DNA of 54,575 bases, taken from positions 1-54,575 of IMG/VR virus record IMGVR_UViG_3300030116_004126, one strand, 5' to 3'. This DNA comes from a virus. The notes beneath the pieces were generated by a model that did not search any database, was not told the DNA's origin, and worked only from the letters and a program-made list of their open reading frames with translations. Position 1 is the first letter of the stretch, and every line of letters begins with the position of its first letter. The position numbers and the translations under genes are program-made. Positions 1 through 7,544 of the stretch are shown in pieces.

Positions 1-2
1 GT

Positions 3-656
3 GAAAACACAAGAGTAGCTAAGTTAATTGGTATTAATAAAGCTGCACGTACAACCTGCGTGAAGCCTGCAGGGACGACATCTCTGGTACTCGGAACTTC
101 ATCCGGTATTCATGCATGGCATAATGATTATTATGTCCGTAGATTACGTGTAGGAAAAAATGAAGCGATATATTCGTATCTATCGGTTCATCTACCCGAG
201 CTAATCAAAGATGAATATTTCAGACCACATGATACCGCTGTAATTGAAATACCACAACAAGCGCCAAAAGGTTCTATTGTCCGAACTGAGTCAGCGTTTG
301 ATTTACTCGAAAGAGTTAAACAAGTCTCTGATCAATGGGTTAAACCTGGTCATAGAGCTGGAAGCAACACTCATAATGTGTCTGCTACAATATCTTTGAA
401 AGAAGATGAGTGGGATAAAGCTGGTGAGTGGATGTGGAACAACCGTGACTGCTACAACGGTTTGTCAGTATTACCTTATGATGGTGGTACATATACTCAA
501 GCTCCGTTTGAAGATATATCTAAAAACGAATATAATGAGCGTATGAAACACTTGTCTATAGTTAATCTTGAAAATGTAGTAGAAATGAATGATAACACAG
601 ATCTATCAGGCGAGCTTGCTTGTGCTGGTGGTTCATGTGAAGTAACTAATCTTTAA
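3..656 (+). CDS. nrdJ: Class II (adenosylcobalamin-dependent) ribonucleoside-triphosphate reductase, C-terminal part (5' end outside window)
   Basis: The frame is open from the window edge and the true start lies upstream; 217 residues are visible. The segment CVKPAGTTSLVLGTSSGIH matches the conserved KPSGT...SGIH region near the active site of ribonucleotide reductases, and the following HNDYYVRR and RVGKNEAIY are typical of the monomeric B12-dependent RTPR type. The protein ends with a CAGGSC (CX4C) pair eight residues before the C-terminus region end, the tail dithiol that re-reduces the active site in class II enzymes. It would reduce ribonucleoside triphosphates to deoxynucleotides for phage DNA synthesis without needing oxygen. 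It is followed 11 nt later by the histone-like gene on the same strand. Assignment as class II rather than class I rests on recalled family patterns. Confidence 0.88.
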   Translation, partial: ENTRVAKLIGINKAARTTCVKPAGTTSLVLGTSSGIHAWHNDYYVRRLRVGKNEAIYSYLSVHLPELIKDEYFRPHDTAVIEIPQQAPKGSIVRTESAFDLLERVKQVSDQWVKPGHRAGSNTHNVSATISLKEDEWDKAGEWMWNNRDCYNGLSVLPYDGGTYTQAPFEDISKNEYNERMKHLSIVNLENVVEMNDNTDLSGELACAGGSCEVTNL

Positions 657-667
657 TTTAATTTATT

Positions 668-859
668 ATGAACGAAGTAACAAAATTGTATAATCAAATG
701 CTAGTAAACCTTGAAAAAGGTATTGATGATGTTGAAAAATTTGAAGACGGTAATAAGTCTGCTGGAACTAGAATTAGAAAAAATATGCAAGACGTTAAAA
801 ACTTAGCTCAACAAATAAGAGTTGAAGTACAAGAACAAAAAAACGCGGTTGTTGCATAA
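668..859 (+). CDS. Histone H1-like (Hc1-type) DNA-binding protein
   Basis: This 63-residue protein is helical, with a GNKSAGTRIRKNMQDVK core followed by LAQQIRVEVQEQKN. The pattern 'EKGNKxAGTRxRKxxQxxKxLAQxxR' is what I recall for the small histone H1-like (Hc1) family widespread in Bacteroidota, where it is thought to bind and compact DNA. The start at 668 follows an A/T-only leader without Shine-Dalgarno, usual for this host phylum. It sits directly behind the ribonucleotide reductase gene and ends just before a strong terminator. Role in the phage is inferred: genome compaction or interference with the host nucleoid. Confidence 0.68.
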   Translation: MNEVTKLYNQMLVNLEKGIDDVEKFEDGNKSAGTRIRKNMQDVKNLAQQIRVEVQEQKNAVVA

Positions 860-864
860 ATAAC

Positions 865-892
865 AAAGGGAGGTTAACGCCTCCCTTTTTTT
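865..892. terminator. Bidirectional rho-independent terminator between convergent operons
   Basis: A perfect 9-bp stem (AAAGGGAGG at 865-873 with CCTCCCTTT at 880-888) encloses the 6-nt loop TTAACG. It is followed by a T-run on the plus strand and, read on the other strand, ends in AAAGGG complement giving a short U-run. It separates the plus-strand nrdJ/histone pair from the end of the minus-strand late block; the TAA of the minus-strand PAP2 gene lies inside the loop. Confidence 0.9.
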
Positions 893-1419
893 ATATGATC
901 ATACATATCTTTACCTATCTGTTCGCCAAACTTACTATCTGATTTATAATGAGCTCTAGCAACTCTTCTACTATAAGATATATTATCTCCTGTTTTATTA
1001 AAAGCTTTTTTAGCTTTAGGATATTTATCGCTCAATACTCTTGCTATTAATATTCCTTGAACAGAGTGTCCTGACGGATACGATGGCGTTTTCATAGAAG
1101 CCATCTCTATATCTTTCATTTTAATATTATTTTTTTTAGCTATAACTTTAGGTCTAGGTCTATCAAAATGTTTTTTTAATTTTAATATTATTGGCGCTGA
1201 CTTTTCTATAATACTTGAAGCTATAGTTTCGTCATAATCTTTTATACCTTTTTCTTTAGCTACCTTTTTAAAAGCAGCTTCTATATTATCGTTATCTTTA
1301 ATAAACTTTTTGTTAATAGGTATTTTAGTTAGATCTTTAACTTCTTGTAATGTGTCAAAAGAATTATTAGATCTAGGTTTTTGTTTTAAATATTTCTTTA
1401 TGTCAAAGTTTTTAAACAT
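874..1419 (-). CDS. PAP2-superfamily acid phosphatase
   Basis: The 181-residue product carries all three PAP2 (vanadium haloperoxidase fold) signature motifs: KKHFDRPRP at about 82-90 (KX6RP-like), PSGHS at 115-119 with the catalytic-site histidine, and SRRVARAHYKSD at 150-161 (SRX5HX3D). The family hydrolyses phosphate monoesters of lipids, nucleotides or sugars. No signal peptide or clear membrane helix is visible, so a soluble cytoplasmic enzyme is more likely than a lipid phosphatase. It is the last gene of the minus-strand block and overlaps the upstream gene by one base (TAATG). Its substrate in infection is unknown; nucleotide recycling or envelope lipid modification are possible. Confidence 0.85.
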   Translation of the reverse strand: MFKNFDIKKYLKQKPRSNNSFDTLQEVKDLTKIPINKKFIKDNDNIEAAFKKVAKEKGIKDYDETIASSIIEKSAPIILKLKKHFDRPRPKVIAKKNNIKMKDIEMASMKTPSYPSGHSVQGILIARVLSDKYPKAKKAFNKTGDNISYSRRVARAHYKSDSKFGEQIGKDMYDHIKKGRR

Positions 1420-2132
1420 TAGTCTTCACCACATTTTTTACTAGGATTACCAACCTGTCTCCAGTCTTCTTTTTCAAACCAGTCTCTAAGTGTGGCTCCT
1501 TTTTTACGAGCACCTTTTACAAATGATTTACTAGATCTTTTATACTTACCACCTTTAGCTGCTTTGCTTTTAGCTCTAGTTACTTTAGCTCTTTCAGACT
1601 TACTCATGCTAGCTATCTTATCTTTAGGTAAACAAACTTTTTTAGTTCCTCCACCTTTAACTTGTTTAGCCGGGCTTGATTTTTCGTTTGCAGCTTTTAA
1701 TTTTTTCTTAGCAGCTCTAGCTAAACTAGCTTGCTGCATCTTACCCATAACCTCAGCTCTTTGCTCTAACACAGTTAGTATCTGTATTTTACGAGCATAA
1801 GGTTTATTTATGTTCATAACTTTAGCTATAGTTTTTCTAGCATCAGCAACAGTAGCAAACTTTATACCAACAGTGTCTTTAGGATTTTCGTCAGTATACA
1901 ACCTTCTATCAGATCCTTTTGGCTTTTTACCTGTGCCAACTTTTGGATCTGCTTTTTTCTTTTTTGTCGGTGGTCGATTTGTTTGCATGTTAATAAACCA
2001 ATTTGCTAATTGCTTATCTCTAGGTGTAGCGTCAGGTCTAGATTTTAATTTTCTAGCTTTTTCAACTGTAACATCTCCACCATATAGCTTTGATATTCTA
2101 GCCTTTAATACACCTCTATAAGCCTTACTCAT
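1419..2132 (-). CDS. Lysine-rich hypothetical protein with a WFEKEDW C-terminal motif
   Basis: A 237-residue, very basic protein, rich in Lys/Ala with the middle third almost entirely KK/AK/SK blocks. The C-terminal segment GARKKGATLRDWFEKEDWRQVGNPSKKCGED resembles the short 'WF..E.W..VG.P...CG' domain that I recall from large DNA viruses and marine phages (DUF5872-like); this is recollection, not a search result. It overlaps the upstream gene by 8 nt and touches the downstream one. High charge suggests DNA binding or packaging inside the virion, but function is unknown. Confidence 0.6.
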   Translation of the reverse strand: MSKAYRGVLKARISKLYGGDVTVEKARKLKSRPDATPRDKQLANWFINMQTNRPPTKKKKADPKVGTGKKPKGSDRRLYTDENPKDTVGIKFATVADARKTIAKVMNINKPYARKIQILTVLEQRAEVMGKMQQASLARAAKKKLKAANEKSSPAKQVKGGGTKKVCLPKDKIASMSKSERAKVTRAKSKAAKGGKYKRSSKSFVKGARKKGATLRDWFEKEDWRQVGNPSKKCGED

Positions 2133-2409
2133 CTTTCTTTTTACCTAATCGTTTTCTAACGATGTTCATTGTAGTCTTCATTTTAGCCGCGTAGCTAGGC
2201 CTTTTGCCTCTATTAAATACATATTGTTGATTTAAACTACCTATAATTTTAGCTAAATTACCTTTGCGGGTTTTAATTAACCAAGCAGCTAAAGCTTTAG
2301 GACTTAACTCTTTAAACTTGCCTTTAGCATCAGGTGCGTCAGAGTCGTGCCATGTTATAGACTTTTTAGTCTTCTTTTTATTTAATGGTGAAGAACTAAA
2401 TAATGCCAT
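2125..2409 (-). CDS. Small basic hypothetical protein
   Basis: A 94-residue basic protein with a central ELSPKALAAWLIKTRKGNL segment followed by IIGSLNQQYVFNRGK and ending in RKRLGKKKDE. I do not recognise a named family with certainty. Start at 2409 is fixed by adjacency: the ATG lies on the last base of the upstream stop region and the gene runs 8 nt into the next. Together with its neighbours it forms a run of four small, positively charged late proteins, suggesting virion-associated nucleic-acid binding. Confidence 0.65.
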   Translation of the reverse strand: MALFSSSPLNKKKTKKSITWHDSDAPDAKGKFKELSPKALAAWLIKTRKGNLAKIIGSLNQQYVFNRGKRPSYAAKMKTTMNIVRKRLGKKKDE

Positions 2410-2726
2410 TATTTTTTACTTTTACCCATTTTACCAGGTCCACCAGCTCTAGTACATCTAACACCCCAACCTGAAGCATAAGCACTAGGCCACACATCAA
2501 ATTTACGTTTAGCAGCAGCCTTACAAGCTCCACTAATTTTCTTCATTGGAGTGCTTTCTAAAACTTTATCAATTTTTTCAGCTTGGCCTGCGTGAGTATT
2601 ACTAGCCTTCTTCAACTCTTTTGAAACAGCTCTTAATGTTTTATTTTTAAATGGCGGCATTTCAGAAAGTCTTCTTCTGCCACAAGCTGTTTTAGGTATA
2701 GGATTATTTTTTTGATAGTATGCCAT
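2409..2726 (-). CDS. Small basic protein with FDVWPSAYASGW motif
   Basis: A 105-residue basic protein. Its C-terminal part, AAAKRKFDVWPSAYASGWGVRCT, contains the 'K.FDV.PSAYA.G' motif that I recall as a recurrent small domain in marine phages and large DNA viruses, of unknown function. Four cysteines and high Lys content are visible. It abuts the next gene (shared base at 2409). A virion or DNA-binding role is inferred only from charge and late position. Confidence 0.65.
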   Translation of the reverse strand: MAYYQKNNPIPKTACGRRRLSEMPPFKNKTLRAVSKELKKASNTHAGQAEKIDKVLESTPMKKISGACKAAAKRKFDVWPSAYASGWGVRCTRAGGPGKMGKSKK

Positions 2727-2730
2727 AATA

Positions 2731-3255
2731 TTAACAGTTCCATCTACGTCTAGCAGCTTTACCTCTTTCGCTGGTCCAGCTCTTTGATCTAGCGCAGAAC
2801 GATTTTCTTCTTTTTGCGTCTTTGCTACCAGGTTTTAACTCAGAAGGTTTTTTAGTTACAGCAGTCTGGAGCTTGCTACCTGGATTTTTACTTTTATATT
2901 CTCTAACTCCTTTTTCAGTCATACCGCCACCAGCTGCTCCACCTGTAGCGCTTTTATCTTTAGCTACTGGATTAAAGTTTTTACCTCTACCAATAGTTCT
3001 ACGTGGTTCAGCTTTTTTAAGTGGTACTTCTAAAACTTTATCACCTGGAAACTTATAATCTTTACCAGGCTTCATTATTTTTTCGTTACCTAAATTATCA
3101 CGACCATAAACAGGAAAGTCAACGCCCTTCATAGTAATATCACCTGAATCAATTAAGTTCATAGGTTTGTTTACATCTTTACTATCTCTTTTATAACCGT
3201 TTTTACTTGGCTTCATAGAGTTGTAAAGGCTTGGACCTTTCATTTTATAACCCAT
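2731..3255 (-). CDS. Basic virion-associated protein with N-terminal MKG motif and C-terminal CARSKSW...RRRWNC motif
   Basis: This 174-residue protein begins MGYKMKGPSLYNSMKPS, one of several late proteins sharing an F/Y-K-M-K-G start (see findings). The middle is Gly/Lys-rich and low complexity. The end, KRRKSFCARSKSW...KAARRRWNC, matches a short 'RKSFCAR...RRWNC' motif remembered from phages and giant viruses (DUF6321-like), where the paired cysteines may bind metal. The upstream neighbour is the DUF5675 gene, overlapping by one base. Function unknown; virion delivery of a basic domain is a reasonable guess. Confidence 0.62.
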   Translation of the reverse strand: MGYKMKGPSLYNSMKPSKNGYKRDSKDVNKPMNLIDSGDITMKGVDFPVYGRDNLGNEKIMKPGKDYKFPGDKVLEVPLKKAEPRRTIGRGKNFNPVAKDKSATGGAAGGGMTEKGVREYKSKNPGSKLQTAVTKKPSELKPGSKDAKRRKSFCARSKSWTSERGKAARRRWNC

Positions 3256-3722
3256 TAGTCGTAATCTTTATACGTTATAGTTACTTCTTCTCCGTCTGCT
3301 ATTGCTTTTGCAATACTAGGATAAATCCTTTTATACGCGTTAACACTTTTTCCAACAAAACCATCTGGTAATAACAAATTGTTTTCTTGCGCGTCACCAA
3401 CGATAAGACATCCAGCAGTATGCTCGTCAGTATTTCCGGTATGAATAAGAATATACTCAAAGTTAGGAACATCAGTGATATGAAGCATACCACGATGTAT
3501 ACCAGGATATTTCTTAGTGTATCTACCATGAAAGCCACCTTCGGTTCTTAATTCAATTTTATATGTACCAGCCGGTACGCGTGTTTCGCCTTTTACTTTC
3601 AAAGCTCTACGCTCGTCTTCAAGTGTGTAGCACATAAACTTTCTACCTAGATCTGTTAATTCAAATAACAAACCAGAAGTAGAGTCAGCTTGAGAACTAA
3701 ATCTTAATACTTCTAACTGCAT
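3255..3722 (-). CDS. DUF5675 family protein, putative lysis-associated protein
   Basis: A 155-residue protein with LEVLRFSSQADSTSGLLFE at the start, then CYTLEDERR, KGETRVPAGTYKIELR, GMLHITDVP, ILIHTGNT and TAGCLIVG. This order (TLED, I.AG.Y.I, L.I.NVP, ILIH.GN....GC) is the DUF5675 pattern. The H-x-G-N ... G-C pair recalls the catalytic His/Cys layout of L,D-transpeptidase-like folds, and phage members are often near lysis genes, but enzymatic activity is not established. No signal peptide. It overlaps the downstream gene by one base and follows the small beta-rich protein array. Confidence 0.75.
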   Translation of the reverse strand: MQLEVLRFSSQADSTSGLLFELTDLGRKFMCYTLEDERRALKVKGETRVPAGTYKIELRTEGGFHGRYTKKYPGIHRGMLHITDVPNFEYILIHTGNTDEHTAGCLIVGDAQENNLLLPDGFVGKSVNAYKRIYPSIAKAIADGEEVTITYKDYD

Positions 3723-4162
3723 TAGCTTCGTTTAAAATAAGCAAACTCTATTCTTACCTCTGCACCAGCAGCTTCTACTTTTACTCCACCAGGTTCTACG
3801 CCATCATCACTACCATCAAAAGGATTTAATGGAAAAAAAGCAAATTCCTCAGGTTGTAGTTTTATAAAATCTGTATCACCATCAGCGTTTGTTACTCTAA
3901 TAAAATCATTACTAGCATGAGAGCTAGTAGTTCCATCACTAGCAAGTTTTCCAGTATGCTTAATATATATATAATAAGTATCAGTAGTAGTTTCTCTTAA
4001 AATTATTCCAGCGCCATGACCTATATTATCATCTGTATTCATTGTAGATATATCAGCTAATGGAGCCGCTACAGTCAAAGCATCTGTTACAGAGTGGTTT
4101 AATGTTTTAGTAGCAAAAGCGTCAGTGCTAGTCAGCGTTAATGTTGTATTTAATGTTGCCAT
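3722..4162 (-). CDS. Small beta-rich virion protein, paralogue 1 of a tandem array
   Basis: A 146-residue Thr/Ala/Asp-rich protein beginning MATLNTTLTLTSTDAFATKTLN. It shares this N-terminus and a central 'F..V....GD...L...EFAFFPL' block with the neighbouring 124- and 130-residue products, showing local duplication. Composition (beta-prone, no cysteine, no membrane segment) suits a capsid decoration or fibre-associated protein. Overlaps the DUF5675 gene by one base. Function inferred from context only. Confidence 0.68.
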   Translation of the reverse strand: MATLNTTLTLTSTDAFATKTLNHSVTDALTVAAPLADISTMNTDDNIGHGAGIILRETTTDTYYIYIKHTGKLASDGTTSSHASNDFIRVTNADGDTDFIKLQPEEFAFFPLNPFDGSDDGVEPGGVKVEAAGAEVRIEFAYFKRS

Positions 4163-4174
4163 ATTTTTTATTTA

Positions 4175-4549
4175 TTAAGATGCAGCAGCCTGAAATATTC
4201 TTACCTCTAACGTTGGTGTTCCAGACTCAGCATCAGCTGCTAAATCTACATCTGAAGACCAAGGAAAGAAAGCATATTCACCTCCGGCTAACTCCATGTA
4301 TTCATCGCCACTATCAGCTTTTTCAATAGTAATTATTTCTGAAGCAGTAGTACTAGTATTATAAAGTAGTACGTAAGACTTTGTATAATTAGCAGCAGCA
4401 GCGAAAACTGTGCCAGTAGAAGACGTTACAACTTGAAAAGAAAAAGATTGTCCAAGAACTCGCAACTCATCCGTTAAAGATATATTTAACGTTTCGTCAG
4501 CTGAAATATCTGTACTAGATAATGATAGTGTTGTATTTAATGTTGCCAT
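4175..4549 (-). CDS. Small beta-rich virion protein, paralogue 2
   Basis: A 124-residue protein starting MATLNTTLSLSSTDISADETLN, nearly the same as its neighbour; even the start-region DNA is shared (GTTGTATTTAATGTTGCCAT occurs at both genes). The centre reads YNTSTTASEIITIEKADSG then YMELAGGEYAFFPWS. Same predicted role as the other three members: an exposed virion or decoration protein. Separated from its neighbours by 12-nt A/T-rich gaps. Confidence 0.68.
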   Translation of the reverse strand: MATLNTTLSLSSTDISADETLNISLTDELRVLGQSFSFQVVTSSTGTVFAAAANYTKSYVLLYNTSTTASEIITIEKADSGDEYMELAGGEYAFFPWSSDVDLAADAESGTPTLEVRIFQAAAS

Positions 4550-4561
4550 GTTTTTTTATTT

Positions 4562-4954
4562 TTAATTATCTTCAAATACGCAAAACTCAACAGTCATAGA
4601 TGTAGCTACACTAGGCGTGTATGAAATATCATCTTCACCATCCCAAGGAATAAAAGCCCAGTCACCAGCGTATAATCTTCCGTTAAAACTACCTATTCCT
4701 ATTTCTATAAACTCTGATGCTGTAGTAGAAGTGTTTAATATATATACCTTGTGTGCTTTATCATCTGTAAAATTAGCAGCGCTAAAAATTGTAACTGCTG
4801 CCGTAGCTGTAGTAGTGTGTCTACCAATACCGCTAGTTTCTGTTAATCCAGTACTAGCGCCAGCTGTTGTTAAAGTGGAAGACACTTGCATATTTAAAAC
4901 GTCAGATATTAAATCTGCACTAGCTATTGTTATTGTTGCTGTTGTTGTTGCCAT
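4562..4954 (-). CDS. Small beta-rich virion protein, paralogue 3
   Basis: A 130-residue protein with MATTTATITIASADLISDVLN at the start and the family core NTSTTASEFIEIGIG followed by RLYAGDWAFIPWDGEDD. The NTSTTASE-F/I-I...G.WAF.PW block aligns by eye with paralogue 2, so these are diverged tandem copies. No catalytic motif. Probably a surface-exposed structural protein. Confidence 0.67.
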   Translation of the reverse strand: MATTTATITIASADLISDVLNMQVSSTLTTAGASTGLTETSGIGRHTTTATAAVTIFSAANFTDDKAHKVYILNTSTTASEFIEIGIGSFNGRLYAGDWAFIPWDGEDDISYTPSVATSMTVEFCVFEDN

Positions 4955-4957
4955 AAT

Positions 4958-5308
4958 TTATATTTGTACTACGCCTACTTTTAAACTAGTTACAGCGCTG
5001 TATGTTATTTGAACTTTACCATTAGCATCGTTAAAAGCTGCAGTTGGAAAAGGTCCTATTATTTTAGTAACACCTTCATTACAAGCAACAACTTGATTAG
5101 CTTTTGTTAAAGTACCAAGAACTGGATCTTCAAAAGATGTAGTTTGAGCAGCTATAGTAATATTTATATCGTTGTCACTACCATGTGAATTAACAGCGAT
5201 TAAAACTTCTCTACCCGTGTTAACAAACTCGTCTCCGTCTGAAGTAGCCGAGGTATCAGCTGTAGCAACGCCAGCTTCAGCAGCTGTAGCAACTGTTAGT
5301 GTAGCCAT
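4958..5308 (-). CDS. Small beta-rich virion protein, paralogue 4 (most diverged)
   Basis: A 116-residue protein starting MATLTVATAAEAGVATADTSA with a later VTKIIGPFPTAAFND segment. It keeps the MATL start and Ala/Thr composition of the array but only weakly resembles the other three in the core, so membership of the same family is less certain. It is the first of the array to be transcribed, lying 4 nt after the T9SS-sorted protein gene's end. Confidence 0.63.
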   Translation of the reverse strand: MATLTVATAAEAGVATADTSATSDGDEFVNTGREVLIAVNSHGSDNDINITIAAQTTSFEDPVLGTLTKANQVVACNEGVTKIIGPFPTAAFNDANGKVQITYSAVTSLKVGVVQI

Positions 5309-5312
5309 GTTA

Positions 5313-7544
5313 TTATTGTTTTATTATTTTTTTATTTACTTTTATATTTTCGTGCTCTATTAACACGTTATAAACGCCAGGAGTTAAACTAAAGACATCT
5401 AAGACATTAACTTTCTTTTTAGATATAACTATATTCCCAAGCATATCAATGACTGTAATATCAACTTTTAGTCTACTATTGACGTATATATAATCACTTG
5501 TAGGGTTAGGATATGTAACTAAACCATATCTAATCTCTATTATATCTGTGGGTCCTGACCAACCATCTTGACAATACTCGTATAAACTTATACAGCTCGG
5601 GTCCCAAGCAACATCACAGCAATACTCATCTACATCTATTACCCACGCAAAGCAAGGGTTAGGAAGAGTATATATATCACCAACAGCACAACCAGCTGAG
5701 TATTCACAGGTCGAGTCAGGTACATTAACATCCGGATCGTAGTTAATAGCAGTCGGATCATTACAACCATAAACAGGATAGATGCAGCTACCATTATCAG
5801 TATTTGCGTCATCATCATAATTAAGTGCGGTGCTATCAGTACATCCATAATAATATTCAATACAACTTCCATTATCAGTATTACAAGTATCGCAGTAATT
5901 CCACATTGTAGGATCAATACAACCAAAAACTACTGGTATACAACTACCATCATCTGTATTTGCAGACAAGTTATAATTAAAGGCTACAGGGTCAGTGCAG
6001 CCCCAAACAACGGGTATGCACGAGCCGTCGTCTGTATTCGCTAATATATTATAGTTAAAAGCTGTACTATCAGTACAACCTAATACAACATCAATACAAG
6101 AGCCGTCATCTGTATTTGCAAGAACGTTATAGTTGATTGCTAAAACATCGGTACAGCCATAAACAAAAGGCACACAAGTACCATTGTCAGTATTTGCTAA
6201 AACATTGTAATTGTACATCGTTGAATCTGTACAACCATATACAAATGGTACACAACTACCGTTATCTGTATTAGCATTTATATTATAGTTAAACATACTA
6301 GCATCTGTACAACCATATATATAAGGTATACAAGTATCAGGCGCTGTAGCAAGTGGATCGTAGTTAAACATAACTGGATCCATGCAGCCGTATACAAAAG
6401 GTATACAAGAACCAGGCAGTTCTACGTTTGCTGCAGGATCGTAGTTATACGCAGTAGAATCCATACAACCAAGTACGATTAAAGTAGCGCAACTACCATC
6501 ATCAAAATCAGCATTAGAATTATACTCCAAATATATAGGGTTTGTACAACCCGCTAAGTAGTAACAAGTACTATCATCAGTGTTAGCTAAATAATCGTAA
6601 TTTAAAGCTATTGTATCTGTACAGCCATAAACTCTTTCAATACAAGTATTACCACAATAAGGATAACCTATTATTGGAAAAAATGGTGGTATAGGATTTA
6701 CAAAACCACCTTCAATATCTATAGCTACATAATCTTCAGAGTATAAACTATAACCACATTGTACAGCGGTAAAATCTGATTGTTGTGTTATTTCAAATAC
6801 CACTCTTACAGGATAACCTGCTGCTAAGTTAACAAAAAACGTAGTATCAAAACCATCTATCAAAGTGTAAGTTCCGATGTCTTGATAATTTAAAGGTGGT
6901 ACTAGGTTTGTCGCTTGTGATAACTTTAAACTAGACCCAGCCCAACCATTACCAGCTAAATCTGTTAATTCTAACTCATGCATGCAACTATCAATGTTAA
7001 TATCTGTATTAGCTGAGTCTAAGTAGTTATATGCTAATGAATCTGTACAACCGTAGATTTTTGGCGTAAAACACATACCTGTGTCTAATGTAGCCGCTAT
7101 GTCAAACTCTACATAGCTAGGGTCCATACAACCAAATACCGGTGGTGGTGGAGGACAGCCTGACGTATATATTGTATCGTACATAAAGTTACCAAAATCA
7201 GCCATAGGTAATTCCCAAATAGTATCTCCACATTGTTCTATATATACAGATCCATCATTACCGCCCCATAAACTACCAGCAATACCATCACCATAAGTAT
7301 CATTGATAACAAAATAAAAACTATCAATAGGCGCGCAAGCTGTAGCATATTGCGGTTCGTAATCTATAATACCCGTGTAAGGACCACCTTGCATTAACGT
7401 ATCACCAAAGAAAGTCATTATATACCAAGATGTTTCTTCTGGGTATTGATCAGGGTTTATAGTAACATTTAAACTCCAAGTACCTGGAGGACATTGTGCA
7501 AAGGCAATGTTAAATAAAAATAAAAATGTAATTAATCTTTTCAT
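5313..7544 (-). CDS. Secreted GCTD-repeat protein with type IX secretion C-terminal sorting domain
   Basis: This 743-residue protein starts with a signal peptide (MKRLITFLFLFNIAFAQ). It then contains about 14 units of a 24-26 residue repeat with the pattern YGCTD-x-x-A-x-NYN-x-x-ANTDDGSC; 12 run in an almost continuous array from about residue 306 to 615. Paired cysteines in each unit suggest a disulfide-stabilised stalk. The last 75 residues (YPNPTSDYIYV ... GVYNVLIEHE ... KKIIKQ) match the Por/T9SS type A sorting domain, which sends proteins across the outer membrane of Bacteroidota. Such repeats are known from secreted flavobacterial proteins. In a phage late block this suggests a protein displayed on the infected cell, or a captured host adhesin; whether it is in the virion is unknown. 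Confidence 0.85.
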   Translation of the reverse strand: MKRLITFLFLFNIAFAQCPPGTWSLNVTINPDQYPEETSWYIMTFFGDTLMQGGPYTGIIDYEPQYATACAPIDSFYFVINDTYGDGIAGSLWGGNDGSVYIEQCGDTIWELPMADFGNFMYDTIYTSGCPPPPPVFGCMDPSYVEFDIAATLDTGMCFTPKIYGCTDSLAYNYLDSANTDINIDSCMHELELTDLAGNGWAGSSLKLSQATNLVPPLNYQDIGTYTLIDGFDTTFFVNLAAGYPVRVVFEITQQSDFTAVQCGYSLYSEDYVAIDIEGGFVNPIPPFFPIIGYPYCGNTCIERVYGCTDTIALNYDYLANTDDSTCYYLAGCTNPIYLEYNSNADFDDGSCATLIVLGCMDSTAYNYDPAANVELPGSCIPFVYGCMDPVMFNYDPLATAPDTCIPYIYGCTDASMFNYNINANTDNGSCVPFVYGCTDSTMYNYNVLANTDNGTCVPFVYGCTDVLAINYNVLANTDDGSCIDVVLGCTDSTAFNYNILANTDDGSCIPVVWGCTDPVAFNYNLSANTDDGSCIPVVFGCIDPTMWNYCDTCNTDNGSCIEYYYGCTDSTALNYDDDANTDNGSCIYPVYGCNDPTAINYDPDVNVPDSTCEYSAGCAVGDIYTLPNPCFAWVIDVDEYCCDVAWDPSCISLYEYCQDGWSGPTDIIEIRYGLVTYPNPTSDYIYVNSRLKVDITVIDMLGNIVISKKKVNVLDVFSLTPGVYNVLIEHENIKVNKKIIKQ
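5696..6629 (-). repeat. Tandem coding repeats of the YGCTD...NTDDGSC unit
   Basis: Twelve consecutive units of about 72-78 nt encode the GCTD repeat. Protein spacing is regular while synonymous codons vary, so the array is old or diversified rather than freshly duplicated. The most alike neighbours are units near 5930-6290. Confidence 0.85.

Noticed and set aside
1492-2121. Plus-strand hydrophobic ORFs opposite the lysine-rich 237-residue gene
   Set aside because: Antisense of Lys/Ala codons gives Phe/Leu/Ser runs; the minus-strand frame has proper overlaps with its neighbours.
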